Assembly: GCF_003693445.1 (NCBI RefSeq)
Contig: NZ_RFAR01000023.1
Location: 1 to 64,000, forward strand
DNA length: 64,000 bases
Reading direction: 5' to 3'
Origin: Aquitalea palustris
Lineage (GTDB): Bacteria; Pseudomonadota; Gammaproteobacteria; Burkholderiales; Chromobacteriaceae
In this document: positions 38,175-47,304 of the stretch, in pieces
Layout: each line of letters begins with the position of its first letter
How positions within the stretch are numbered: the stretch's first letter is position 1
The notes under the pieces: model-generated
Told to the model about the DNA's origin: nothing
The model's database searches: none
What the model saw: only the letters and a program-made list of their open reading frames with translations
Position numbers and translations under genes: made by a program

Positions 38175-38206
38175 AAAAAGGAAGGCTGTCACGCCTTCCT
38201 TTTTTT
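38175..38206 (+). terminator. ppsR terminator
   Basis: AAAAAGGAAGGC and GCCTTCCTTTTT form a 12-bp stem with a 6-nt loop and a seven-T run, about 100 nt past the ppsR stop. Confidence 0.9.
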
Positions 38207-38334
38207 ACGCCCCTGCCGGACCAACATGGCCTCACAGGCAATATCCCATTGTTTTATATCGACTTTTAAATAAAGAAGAGGAACTGTCGTTAGCAAAAGC
38301 GGCTCCAAACACCATCACTCCACCGGAGCTGCCC

Positions 38335-38607
38335 ATGTTCATCCTCCCGATTACCAGCTGGCAAAGCTATGCGCCCGGCAGTTGGCGCCAGGGCGCGCAG
38401 CTGGCCGGTGTCAGCGGCAAACCAGACACGCCGGTACTCTCCGGCGAACAGCGCAAGGAAATGGCGGAAGCCAGCAACGATCAGCAGCAGGAACAGCAAT
38501 CTGCCGCCCAGCAGCAACAGCCGGACCATCCCCTGCCCGGCAGAGCGGCCCATGGCTACCAGCCTGCCTATCAGGCGTTGGGCAGCGTGATCGATAGCAG
38601 CGCCTGA
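38335..38607 (+). CDS. Small hypothetical protein, Gln-rich centre
   Basis: This possible 90-residue protein is not recognised. It starts MFILPITSWQSYAPGSW, has a Glu/Gln-rich middle (residues 40-62, with runs of Gln) and ends with PAYQALGSVIDSSA. There is no signal peptide or membrane segment. GGAG seven bases before the ATG and a reasonable composition argue that it is real. Against it, the other two forward frames are also open here. It lies alone between the ppsR terminator and the trpS leader. Confidence 0.5.
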   Translation: MFILPITSWQSYAPGSWRQGAQLAGVSGKPDTPVLSGEQRKEMAEASNDQQQEQQSAAQQQQPDHPLPGRAAHGYQPAYQALGSVIDSSA

Positions 38608-38710
38608 TACTGTTCAGAACAATCCTGTCCCCGGCATGTCATTTTCTCTGGATATTTTTGCAACAGCCGCCGCTTGACGGCGGCAAGCCCGCCGTGTTGT
38701 GATAGAAAAC

Positions 38711-38764
38711 ATGAACTCCCGCAACGCATTCGCATCCTTTAGCTGGTGGTGGCGCCTCTTCTGA
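38711..38764 (+). CDS. Tryptophan leader peptide upstream of trpS
   Basis: A 17-residue reading frame, MNSRNAFASFSWWWRLF, ends in TGA at 38762 and contains three consecutive Trp codons at residues 12-14. Slow translation of these codons would stall a ribosome over the 5' arm of the 1:2 hairpin. The leader sits about 125 bp before trpS and inside a full set of alternative hairpins. Its Shine-Dalgarno is weak. TTGACG at 38674 with TGTGAT at 38698 (18 bp apart) is a possible promoter but would place the start of RNA very near the ATG. Confidence 0.88.
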   Translation: MNSRNAFASFSWWWRLF

Positions 38765-38834
38765 GGTAGCACCGGCGACTGCGCACGCATACAACCCGGA
38801 GGCTGCCGACAAGGCGGATCCGGGTTTTGTTTTG
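38748..38834 (+). promoter_or_regulatory. Ribosome-mediated Trp transcription attenuator of trpS
   Basis: Three mutually exclusive structures are readable. The 1:2 hairpin at 38748-38773 pairs GGTG and CCTC with GAGG and CACC, and its 5' arm overlaps the Trp codons. The 2:3 antiterminator pairs GGTAGC and CCGG (38765-38775) with CCGG and GCTGCC (38796-38807). The 3:4 terminator pairs AACCCGGA (38793-38800) with TCCGGGTT (38819-38826), with TTTTGTTTTG after it. Stalling at WWW would free region 2 to form the antiterminator and let trpS be transcribed when Trp-tRNA is scarce. Confidence 0.85.
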
Positions 38835-38874
38835 TCTACGTTCCTCCTTGTCGATGGTTTCCGTTAATCACTGA

Positions 38875-39912
<1,038 letters not shown>

Positions 39913-39936
39913 GCGCCGCTGACACACTCCCTGCTG

Positions 39937-39971
39937 CTGCGTGCATCCCGGCTGGCGATGCACGCAGTTTT
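39937..39971 (+). terminator. trpS terminator
   Basis: CTGCGTGCATC and GATGCACGCAG form an 11-bp perfect stem with a 9-nt loop, followed by TTTTATT, 24 nt past the stop codon. Confidence 0.9.
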
Positions 39972-40055
39972 ATTCGCCGCAATCCGTAATTTTTGTTACA
40001 AACAATCAATTAAAACCATTTTGTTGATAAAATTTAACCAGCAAAAGGACTGCCC

Positions 40056-40745
40056 ATGACCCGTATCGCACTGGTAGGCGACTTTGATCCCGGCGTGGCC
40101 GCTCACCAGGCCATTCCACTGGCGCTGCAACTGGCCGCGACTGAACTTGATGTGACTACCCAATCCGTATGGCTGGCCACCGACAGCATCCACAGCACGG
40201 CAGATCTGGCAGGCTTTGCCGCCATCTGGTGCGTACCGGCCAGCCCCTATCGCAGCATGGACGGCGCCCTGACGGCCATTCGCCACGCCCGCGAACAGGG
40301 CCTGCCCTTTCTGGGTAGCTGCGGCGGCTTTCAGCACGCCATCCTCGAATACGCCCGCCATGTGCTGGGCTGGCAGGATGCCGAGCATGGCGAAACCGCC
40401 CCCGCAGCCGCGCGCGCCGTCATCGCCCCGCTCAGCTGCGCCCTGGTGGAAACCCGTGCCGAAGTACGCTTTGCCGCCGGCTCGCAATTGGCCGCCATTT
40501 ATGGGCAGGCTTCCGCCATGGAAGGCTATCGCTGCCGCTACGGGCTGAACCCGGCCTTTGCCAGCGAACTGACCAGCGGACCCTTGCAAGCCACCGCCTT
40601 TGATGAAGATGGCGAAGTGCGTGCAGTCGAGCTGAACGACCATCCCTTCTTTATTGCCACCCTGTTTCAATCCGAGCGCGCTGCCCTGCAAGGGCAATGC
40701 CCGCCGCTGGCCCGCGCCCTGCTACAAGCAGCCCGCCACCACTGA
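40056..40745 (+). CDS. Class I glutamine-amidotransferase-like protein (CTP synthase C-terminal related)
   Basis: This 229-residue protein resembles the glutaminase half of CTP synthase without the synthetase half. IWCVPASPYRSMDGALTAI and PFLGSCGGFQHAILEYAR place a Cys in the nucleophile elbow (near residue 89). The C-terminal HPFFIATLFQSE replaces the usual HPEfq-Sr triad segment. Members are annotated as CTP-synthase C-terminal-related (seleno)proteins of unknown role. An AT-rich promoter-like stretch precedes it (39985-40045). Chorismate mutase follows 10 bp later. Confidence 0.85.
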   Translation: MTRIALVGDFDPGVAAHQAIPLALQLAATELDVTTQSVWLATDSIHSTADLAGFAAIWCVPASPYRSMDGALTAIRHAREQGLPFLGSCGGFQHAILEYARHVLGWQDAEHGETAPAAARAVIAPLSCALVETRAEVRFAAGSQLAAIYGQASAMEGYRCRYGLNPAFASELTSGPLQATAFDEDGEVRAVELNDHPFFIATLFQSERAALQGQCPPLARALLQAARHH

Positions 40746-40755
40746 GGACACCACC

Positions 40756-41082
40756 ATGGAATTTGTTTACCAGTGCCAGAATCTGCCAGAAGTGCGCACG
40801 CAGATAGACCGTATCGACCGCGAGCTGGTCGCCCTGCTGGCCGAGCGCGGCCTGTATGTGAAACAGGCGGCAGCCTTCAAGCAGAGCAGCGACGAGGTGG
40901 AAGGTGGCAAACGGGTGGATCAGGTCATGCGCCGGGTGGAAAAGCTGGCCGGCGAACTGGGTGCCGATCCGCAACTGACCGCCGAGGTCTACCGCACCAT
41001 GATCAGCCACTTCATCGCCAGTGAAATGCACGAATTCGAGCGCCAGCAAGCGGCAATGGGCAAAACCGCGCCGTCGGCTTAG
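40756..41082 (+). CDS. Chorismate mutase (AroQ class)
   Basis: This 108-residue all-helical protein has the AroQ pattern: LPEVRTQIDRIDRELVALLAERG LYVKQAAAFK near the N-terminus with Arg and Lys residues expected for chorismate binding, and VYRTMISHFIASEMHEFE at the C-terminus. It converts chorismate to prephenate, the step toward Phe and Tyr that competes with Trp synthesis. It begins 10 bp after the amidotransferase-like gene, with GAGG eight bases upstream, so the two are probably cotranscribed. Confidence 0.87.
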   Translation: MEFVYQCQNLPEVRTQIDRIDRELVALLAERGLYVKQAAAFKQSSDEVEGGKRVDQVMRRVEKLAGELGADPQLTAEVYRTMISHFIASEMHEFERQQAAMGKTAPSA

Positions 41083-41117
41083 ACTGCAGTTTCTCACTCC
41101 CTGAACAAGGCATTGCC

Positions 41118-41588
41118 GTGAAAAAACTCTGTGCCACCCTGCTGCTGGCCGGCCTGTGCAGCCTGCCCAGCGCCCATGCCGAAGAAGTCGGCAAGATCTC
41201 CACCACTTTCCGTCTGCTCAGCCCCAATGACAAGGTGGTGGTGGACGCCTTCGACGACCCGGCAGTCAGCGGTGTGGCCTGCTACGTGTCGCGCGCCCAG
41301 ACCGGCGGCTACAGCGGGGCAGTCGGCCTGGCCAAAGACCCGTCGCGCTTTTCGGTAGCCTGTCGCCAGATCGGCACTATCAGCTTTGCCAAACCGCTGC
41401 CGAAGCAGGAAGAAGTGTTCAAGGAAAGTGCTTCCTTTGTGTTCAAGCACGTGCGGGTGGTGCGTATCGTCGATGCCAAGCGCAATACCCTGGTCTACCT
41501 CACTTACTCCGACAAACTGATCGACGGCAGCCCGGACAATGCAGTCACCGCCGTACCGGTCAGCGGCCAGAGCATTCCGCAGAAATAG
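41118..41588 (+). CDS. creA: CreA family periplasmic protein
   Basis: This 156-residue protein has a signal peptide (MKKLCATLLLAGLCSLPSAHA) and the conserved CreA body: EVGKISTTFRLLSPNDKVVVD AFDDP, then GVACYVSRAQTGG and EDPSRFSVACRQIG-like segments. The family is widespread and uncharacterised. It follows chorismate mutase by 35 bp and precedes the YdcF gene by 6 bp, in one likely operon. Confidence 0.9.
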   Translation: MKKLCATLLLAGLCSLPSAHAEEVGKISTTFRLLSPNDKVVVDAFDDPAVSGVACYVSRAQTGGYSGAVGLAKDPSRFSVACRQIGTISFAKPLPKQEEVFKESASFVFKHVRVVRIVDAKRNTLVYLTYSDKLIDGSPDNAVTAVPVSGQSIPQK

Positions 41589-41594
41589 CCGCGC

Positions 41595-42275
41595 ATGTCC
41601 TGCCCGCCCACGCCTACCCTGCAACACGCCAGCCAGCTGTGGGACTTCCTGAGTGCCGGCCGCAGCCATCAAGCCTGTGATGTACTGGTGGTCTGCGGCT
41701 CTTATGATCTGCGCGTGGTCGATCACGCAGTAGCATTGCTGCAGCGGGGTATTGCCCCGCGCATGCTGATCAGCGGCAATACCGGCAACTGGACCCGTGA
41801 TTTGTGGAGCAGACCGGAAGCCGAGGTCTTTGCCGAACGCGCCCTCGCACTGGGAGTGCCTGCGTCACAACTACTGCTGGAACCGCAGGCGCGCAATTTT
41901 GCCGAGAACCTGAGCTTGTCGCGCGAACTGTGCCCGGCCGCCCGCAGCGTCACCTTTGTCACCAAGCCCAACTCCATCCGCCGCGTCATGCAGACCCAGC
42001 CAGTGCAATGGCCGGGCATCAGCTGCTGCGTGGACGCACCCGAGTTTGCCTTCCCCTGGGAGGTATCGAATATGGTGGGCGTATTCGGGCTGATCGAAGA
42101 AATGGTGGGCGATATCCACCGCCTGCTGCGCTATCCGCGACTGGGCTTTCAGCAAGCACTGCAGATACCTCCAGCCGTACTGGAGGCATGGCAACAACTG
42201 ATTGCCCAGGGCTACAACCGTCATCTGCTGCGGGGTAGCGCGCTGGATGACTTGCCACCAGATCTGACCACCTGA
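41595..42275 (+). CDS. YdcF/DUF218 family protein
   Basis: This 226-residue protein has a Rossmann-like DUF218 core: CDVLVVCGSYDLRVVDHAVALL, then RMLISGNTGNWTRDLW, EAEVFAERALALGVP and ARNFAENLSLSREL. Relatives include YdcF, which binds S-adenosylmethionine, and envelope factors such as ElyC/SanA. No membrane segment is present, so it is cytosolic. It starts 6 bp after creA. Confidence 0.85.
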   Translation: MSCPPTPTLQHASQLWDFLSAGRSHQACDVLVVCGSYDLRVVDHAVALLQRGIAPRMLISGNTGNWTRDLWSRPEAEVFAERALALGVPASQLLLEPQARNFAENLSLSRELCPAARSVTFVTKPNSIRRVMQTQPVQWPGISCCVDAPEFAFPWEVSNMVGVFGLIEEMVGDIHRLLRYPRLGFQQALQIPPAVLEAWQQLIAQGYNRHLLRGSALDDLPPDLTT

Positions 42276-42326
42276 AAACAGCAAACCCTACAGTTATTGC
42301 GGCCGGCAAACACGCCAGAGAAGGTG

Positions 42327-43109
42327 CTACACCCGCACCCGCAAGCCGTCATACCCCACCTCCACCCCCGGCGGGCACAGCGCCGACAGCGTGTGGTATT
42401 CCAGGCGGTGAATCATGTGGATCAGCATGGTGCGACGGGCGCCGATGCGTGCCGCCCATTGCAATGACTGATGGAAACCCAGATGCGAGGGGTAGCCGTC
42501 CATATTCAGGCAATCCAGAAACAGCACATCCAACCCTTGCAACAAGGCCAGGCTGTCATCCGGGATATGCGACAGGTCGGTCAGCCAGGCGGCATTGCCG
42601 ATGCGCCAGCCCAGGCAGGGCCAGCTGCCGTGTTGCAGCGGAATGGGGGTAATGGACAGGCCGGCATGCTGGAACGGGCCGCTGACCACTTCTGGCAGCA
42701 ACACCGGCTTGTCCCACACCTTGGAGGGTGGCTGCAGCGCATAGCCAAAGCGGCTGGTGATGTTGTCCATGGTGAAGGCATTGCCATACAGCACCACCGC
42801 GCCTTGCCGGACATAGCAGAAGGCCCGCAGATCATCGATACCATTGAGGTGGTCGGCATGCGGGTGGGTATACAGCACCGCATCCACCTGGCGGATGCCT
42901 TCGCGCAGCGCTTGCTGGCGCAGGTCGGGCCCGGTGTCGATCAGCAAGCCCAGTTCGCCGCAGCGCACATAGGCCGAGCAGCGGGTGCGGTGATTGCGCG
43001 GGTCGCTTGAGGTACACGTGGCACACTGACAGCCAATAGCCGGGGTGCCCGAGCTGGAACCACAACCGAGAATGGTGATTTCAAGTTGACCCGGTTGCAG
43101 TGCGCTCAT
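42327..43109 (-). CDS. MBL-fold metallo-hydrolase (PhnP-like)
   Basis: This 260-residue beta-lactamase-fold protein opens with ITILGCGSSSGTPAIGCQC and a Cys cluster (CQCATC) like the structural zinc site of PhnP. The active-site motif is THPHADHLNGIDDLR, with later ligands in LTDLSHIP and the C-terminal IHMIHRLEYH. PhnP acts as a cyclic phosphodiesterase; the natural substrate here is unknown. It starts 4 bp after tatD stops and ends the mltG-tmk-holB-pilZ-tatD run. Confidence 0.87.
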   Translation of the reverse strand: MSALQPGQLEITILGCGSSSGTPAIGCQCATCTSSDPRNHRTRCSAYVRCGELGLLIDTGPDLRQQALREGIRQVDAVLYTHPHADHLNGIDDLRAFCYVRQGAVVLYGNAFTMDNITSRFGYALQPPSKVWDKPVLLPEVVSGPFQHAGLSITPIPLQHGSWPCLGWRIGNAAWLTDLSHIPDDSLALLQGLDVLFLDCLNMDGYPSHLGFHQSLQWAARIGARRTMLIHMIHRLEYHTLSALCPPGVEVGYDGLRVRV

Positions 43110-43113
43110 GGCA

Positions 43114-43905
43114 TCAGCCTTGCTGCCCGGCTTGCGGGCGCTGGATTTTACTGAAGAGACGATAGAAGTTGTCGCTGGTGGCTGCGGCAACTTCCTCGAA
43201 ACTGATGCCGCGCAGTTCGGCAATATGCTCGGCCACATGGCGCACATAGGCCGGCTCGTTCAGCTTGCCGCGATAGGGAATCGGTGCCAGATAGGGCGAA
43301 TCGGTTTCCACCAGCATGCGTTCCAGCGGCATTTTTTGCGCCACTTCCTTGATCTGGGCGGCGTTCTTGAAGGTGACGATGCCGGAGAAGGAAATATAAA
43401 AGCCAATCTCCAATGCAGCCTGCGCCACTTCCCAGTTTTCGGTAAAGCAGTGCATCACGCCGCCGCATTGATCGGCACCCTCTTCGCGCAGGATGCGGAT
43501 GGTGTCGGCGGCTGATTCGCGGGTGTGGATGATCAGCGGCAGCCCGGCGCGTTTCGCAGCGCGGATATGGGTGCGGAAACGCTGGTGCTGCCATTCCAGG
43601 TCGCCCTTGCACCAGTGGTAGTCCAGCCCGGTTTCACCGATGCCCACCACGCGCGGATGGGCGGCATGGGCCAGCAGTTCGTCTTCGCTGAATTCTTCCG
43701 CATCCGGGTCGTCCGGGTGAATGCCGACGGTGGCGTACAGATTGCCGTGGTTTTCCGCCAGCGCCAGTACCTCGGGATATTTGGGGCGGGAAACGCCAAT
43801 CACCAGCGCCAGCTCGACACCGTTGTGCTGCATATTGGCCAGCACCTCGGGCAGACGGCTGGAGAGGTCGGGGAAATTGATATGGCAGTGCGAATCGACA
43901 AGCAT
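43114..43905 (-). CDS. TatD-family metal-dependent hydrolase
   Basis: This 263-residue TIM-barrel DNase-type hydrolase carries all family metal motifs: DSHCHINFPDL at the start, GIGETGLDYHW, LIIHTRES, MHCFTEN and VETDSPYLAP. It resembles YcfH of E. coli, also encoded beside holB. The ATG at 43905 is chosen because DSHCH should be close to the N-terminus; the longer frame is Pro/Arg-rich noise. Confidence 0.93.
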   Translation of the reverse strand: MLVDSHCHINFPDLSSRLPEVLANMQHNGVELALVIGVSRPKYPEVLALAENHGNLYATVGIHPDDPDAEEFSEDELLAHAAHPRVVGIGETGLDYHWCKGDLEWQHQRFRTHIRAAKRAGLPLIIHTRESAADTIRILREEGADQCGGVMHCFTENWEVAQAALEIGFYISFSGIVTFKNAAQIKEVAQKMPLERMLVETDSPYLAPIPYRGKLNEPAYVRHVAEHIAELRGISFEEVAAATSDNFYRLFSKIQRPQAGQQG

Positions 43906-43954
43906 GGTGTGGTATCTGGCTGGCAATGTGCCCGGCCGAGGCCGGGCAACGGGA

Positions 43955-44320
43955 TTACATGGTATGGGTGGGGCGGCTGGAGTTGAGCACGCCGCCCAGC
44001 AGGGTTTCAATCTTGGCCTTGGCCTGGTTGCCGGCATCGCCAGCGGAAAACTCCACGCCTATGCCCTGTACCCGGCTGTTATTGGCACCGGCCGGGGTGA
44101 TCCATACCACCTTGGCCTGCACGGCGATTTTCTGCGGCTCGTCCATCAGGGTCAGCAACAGGAAGACCTCTTCGCCCAGCTTCATGTCCTTGTTGGTGGG
44201 GATGAAGATGCCGCCGTTTTTCAGGAAGGGCATATAGGCGGCAAACAGGGCGCTGCGCTCCTTGATATGCAGCGACAGCACGCCAGGACGGGTGAGATCG
44301 GGACGGGTGGTATTTTCCAT
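43955..44320 (-). CDS. pilZ: Type IV pilus PilZ-domain protein
   Basis: This 121-residue protein matches the small PilZ found between holB and tatD in Neisseriales and Pseudomonas: LSLHIKERSALFAAYMPFL, GGIFIPTNKDMKLGEEVFLLLTL and KVVWITPAG. The canonical c-di-GMP-binding RxxxR motif is missing, as in other founding-type PilZ proteins that act with PilB and FimX-like partners in pilus assembly. GGAA eight bases upstream favours the ATG at 44320 over one at 44347. Confidence 0.87.
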   Translation of the reverse strand: MENTTRPDLTRPGVLSLHIKERSALFAAYMPFLKNGGIFIPTNKDMKLGEEVFLLLTLMDEPQKIAVQAKVVWITPAGANNSRVQGIGVEFSAGDAGNQAKAKIETLLGGVLNSSRPTHTM

Positions 44321-44418
44321 ATGCGCGTTTTCCGCTTTCCTTGTCATGCTGCCAAGAGCCGCCATCCACATGGCTCCTGCATTATAGATAGCCGCTGCAG
44401 CAGGTGTACTGCAGTCGA

Positions 44419-45420
44419 TCAGCCCTGGCGGCCTCCGGCGAAAATCTTCAGATAATCCATCAGCAGCGCTTCCAGCTGCAGCCGCGTATTAAGGGTGTGC
44501 TGGCCAAAGGGGGCCAGCTGTTGCAGGGCATCCTGGCAACGCATCAGCGCCACGGGGTCGCAGCGCAACACCAGCTGCTGCAATACCGCTTGCTGCTCGG
44601 GATGATAGCGGACAATCCCTGCCAGACTCAAACCAGCCAGGTCGTGCAGCCATTTGCCCAGCCAGCCCAGCGGAATGGCCAGCGGCAGCTTCTGTTTGTC
44701 CACCAGCTCCGCCAGATTGAGGATGCTGGCGAAAGTAGGCTGGCCCAGGCCATCGATAAACTGGCTGCGCAGCTTGGCCAGCACCGGATCATGGTCGAAC
44801 AGCGGGGCGCCGCCGTTGTGGGCCAGCTCGGCCTCGGCATTGCTCACCCCCTGCTGGCGCAACCAGTCCAGCGCCTGGGCCGGGCTGGGGGCCGACAAGG
44901 GAAACTGGCGGCAGCGGCTGCGGATGGTGGGCAGCAGGCGCTGTGCCGCCTGGGCCACCAGCAGGAACAATACGTCTTGCGGCGGTTCCTCGAGGATTTT
45001 CAGCAAGGCATTGGCGGCGGCCGGGTTGAGGTTTTCCGCTGGCTCCACCACCACGATGCGCTGCCCGGCACGGTGGGCGGTGAGATGGGCAAATTCGATC
45101 ACCTGGCGCACCGCCTCGATCTTGATCAGCGGCAGCTTGCGGCCAGGCTTGGCCTCCTTGCCTTCCTCCTCGTCATCGGTCTGCGGTGACAGGCGGCGGA
45201 AATCGGGGTGAGTGCCGTGTTCGAACCAGCGGCAGCCTTTGCAGTGGCCACATGGCTGGTAATCGGCCTGCAATTGTTCACACAGCAGCGATTGCGCCAG
45301 ATGCAGGGCGAATTCCAGCTTGCCGGTGCCGGCCGGGCCGATGAACAGCCAGGCATTGGGCAGGCGGGCGCGCTCGGCGTTCAGCCGTTGCCAGTCTTGC
45401 AGTTGCCAGGGAAACAGCAT
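44419..45420 (-). CDS. holB: DNA polymerase III subunit delta'
   Basis: This 333-residue AAA+ clamp-loader subunit begins LFPWQLQDWQRLNAERARLP and has a degenerate P-loop GPAGTGKLEFAL. A zinc-binding cluster (CEQLQADYQPCGHCKGC) and VVEPAENLNPAAANALLKILEEPP, the sensor region, follow. It is the stator of the clamp loader. The start codon overlaps the tmk stop by one base (TGATG), indicating translational coupling. Confidence 0.93.
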   Translation of the reverse strand: MLFPWQLQDWQRLNAERARLPNAWLFIGPAGTGKLEFALHLAQSLLCEQLQADYQPCGHCKGCRWFEHGTHPDFRRLSPQTDDEEEGKEAKPGRKLPLIKIEAVRQVIEFAHLTAHRAGQRIVVVEPAENLNPAAANALLKILEEPPQDVLFLLVAQAAQRLLPTIRSRCRQFPLSAPSPAQALDWLRQQGVSNAEAELAHNGGAPLFDHDPVLAKLRSQFIDGLGQPTFASILNLAELVDKQKLPLAIPLGWLGKWLHDLAGLSLAGIVRYHPEQQAVLQQLVLRCDPVALMRCQDALQQLAPFGQHTLNTRLQLEALLMDYLKIFAGGRQG

Positions 45421-46049
45421 CAGCTTCGCTCCAGCAAGGCCGCCAGATGGCCAGCGATATCCTGTTGCAGCTGGGCAATGCTGCGAGTGGCATCCAGCAC
45501 CCGGAAACGTGGGTCCTGGGCCGCACGTTGCAGATAGGCATCGCGCACGCGCTGATGGAAATCAGCCTTTTCCTGCTCGAAACGGTCCAGCTGGCGGCTG
45601 CCGGCCATGCGCTGGCTGGCCACATCCAGCGGTACATCAAACAGCAGGGTCAGGTCCGGCTGCAGGCCTTGCTGCACCCAGTCTTCCAGCACGGCAATGC
45701 GCTCGGCGGCCACGCCGCGCCCACCACCCTGAAAGGCGAAAGTGGAATCGGTAAAGCGGTCGGACACCACCCAGCGTCCGTCTTGCAGTGCCGGGCGGAT
45801 CAGACTGGACAGCAGCTGCTGGCGCGAGGCGAACATCAGCAGGGTTTCCGCTTCCAGCGAGACCTGGGTATCCACCGCCAGCAACAGGGCGCGCACCTGC
45901 TCGCCCAGTGGAGTGCCGCCCGGTTCGCGGGTGAATTCAGCCGCAATGTCATGCGCGGTTAGCCAGTCGCGGATAAAGCCCAGATGCGTGCTCTTGCCAG
46001 CGCCATCGATGCCTTCCAGCGTGATGAAACGGCCAGTGTGCTCAGCCAT
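45420..46049 (-). CDS. tmk: Thymidylate kinase
   Basis: This 209-residue kinase phosphorylates dTMP to dTDP. The P-loop is FITLEGIDGAGKSTHLGF, then FTREPGGTPLGE (dTMP-binding DR[YH]-linked region) and DRFTDSTFAFQGGGRG. The LID region carries Arg residues around LDVASQRMAGSRQLDRFEQE. It overlaps mltG by 8 bp and holB by one base. Confidence 0.95.
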   Translation of the reverse strand: MAEHTGRFITLEGIDGAGKSTHLGFIRDWLTAHDIAAEFTREPGGTPLGEQVRALLLAVDTQVSLEAETLLMFASRQQLLSSLIRPALQDGRWVVSDRFTDSTFAFQGGGRGVAAERIAVLEDWVQQGLQPDLTLLFDVPLDVASQRMAGSRQLDRFEQEKADFHQRVRDAYLQRAAQDPRFRVLDATRSIAQLQQDIAGHLAALLERS

Positions 46050-47064
46050 TGGAGCCTTTCTTCAGAATATATTTGCGCACCGCCTGATTGTGCTGCTCCA
46101 GCGTTTCCGAGAAATAGGAGCTGCCATCGCCCTTGGCCACGAAATACAGGGCGCTGGAGTTGGCCGGATTGGCGGCAGCTTCCAGCGCGGCCTTGCCGGG
46201 CAAGGAGATGGGCGTCGGCGTCAGGCCGTTGCGGGTATAGGTATTGTAAGGGGTGTCGCGGCGCAGGTCGGCTTTGCTGATATTGCCCTGATAAGCCGTA
46301 CCCATGCCGTAGATGACCGAGGGGTCGGTCTGCAGGCGCATGCCCTTGTTGAGACGATTGACGAACACGGCGGCCACCAGCGGGCGGTCGGCATCCAGCG
46401 AGGTTTCCTTTTCCACCAGGCTGGCCATGATCAGCAACTCATACGGCGTGTGATAGGGCAGATCCGGCTTGCGCGCGGCCCAGGCGGCTTCCAGCTTTTG
46501 CTGCATGGTGGCGTAAGCGCGGCGGTACAGATCCAGATCGCTGCTGCCGGGCGTAAACAGATAAGTGCTGGGGAAAAACAGCCCTTCCGGCTTGATATCG
46601 TTCAGCCCCAGCTGCTGCAGCAACTGGGCATCGCTCAGTTCACGCGCTTCATGCACGATGTCCGGATTGCGGTCGACTGCCTGCCGCAGCTGGCGGAAGC
46701 TCCAGCCCTCGATCACGGTCAGGCTGGCCTCGTCGGGATGGCCATCCGCCAACCGCTGCAGGATGTTCCACATCGATACCGATTCATTGAACTGGTAGAG
46801 GCCGGCCTTGATCTTGCGATCCATGCCCTGCGCCCGCCCCAGCAACATCATGATATTACGGTTGCGGATGACCCCTTCATCTGCCAAAGCCCGCGCCACC
46901 TGCCCCAGTGTGCGGTTGGGGCCGATAGTCAGTTTGTAAGGCGATTGCGGCAGGTCGACCGGAATGAGCACCACCCAGCTCAGCCAGGCGGCAACGGTGA
47001 GCACGGCCAGCAACAGGATGCGAGGCCACAAGGCAGGAGATTTTCGTCTGGGTTTGGCAGGCAC
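46042..47064 (-). CDS. mltG: Endolytic murein transglycosylase MltG
   Basis: This inner-membrane protein has one N-terminal helix (LWPRILLLAVLTVAAWLSWV), a LysM-like segment (LTIGPNRTLGQVARALADEGVI) and the YceG catalytic domain with the active Glu in LIMASLVEKETS. Also visible are QTDPSVIYG and DTPYNTYTRNGLTPTPIS. It cleaves nascent glycan strands to set their length. No ATG is near the expected N-terminus; the GTG at 47064 gives 340 residues, the usual length. A TTG at 47190 would add 42 atypical residues. No ribosome site is clear at either start. Confidence 0.88.
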   Translation of the reverse strand: MPAKPRRKSPALWPRILLLAVLTVAAWLSWVVLIPVDLPQSPYKLTIGPNRTLGQVARALADEGVIRNRNIMMLLGRAQGMDRKIKAGLYQFNESVSMWNILQRLADGHPDEASLTVIEGWSFRQLRQAVDRNPDIVHEARELSDAQLLQQLGLNDIKPEGLFFPSTYLFTPGSSDLDLYRRAYATMQQKLEAAWAARKPDLPYHTPYELLIMASLVEKETSLDADRPLVAAVFVNRLNKGMRLQTDPSVIYGMGTAYQGNISKADLRRDTPYNTYTRNGLTPTPISLPGKAALEAAANPANSSALYFVAKGDGSSYFSETLEQHNQAVRKYILKKGSNG

Positions 47065-47304
47065 GGCGGGTATCGGCGACAGGGTGATTGGGCAAGGGAG
47101 TGATGATACCAGCAAGGGCCGCACCTGGCATGCCGCTTGGGACGGTGCAGCGCGCTCCGCCCTGCGCACCCTCCGCTTGAATGCGGACAAGCATCACAAT
47201 GTCATGGCAGCTATAGTAAGCTCTGCGCCGAGCGGCCCGCGTGAGGGAACTCCTGGCCAGCGGCCTTCTCCCATGCTGCACACCCCATACCGGAGACACC
47301 TGCA

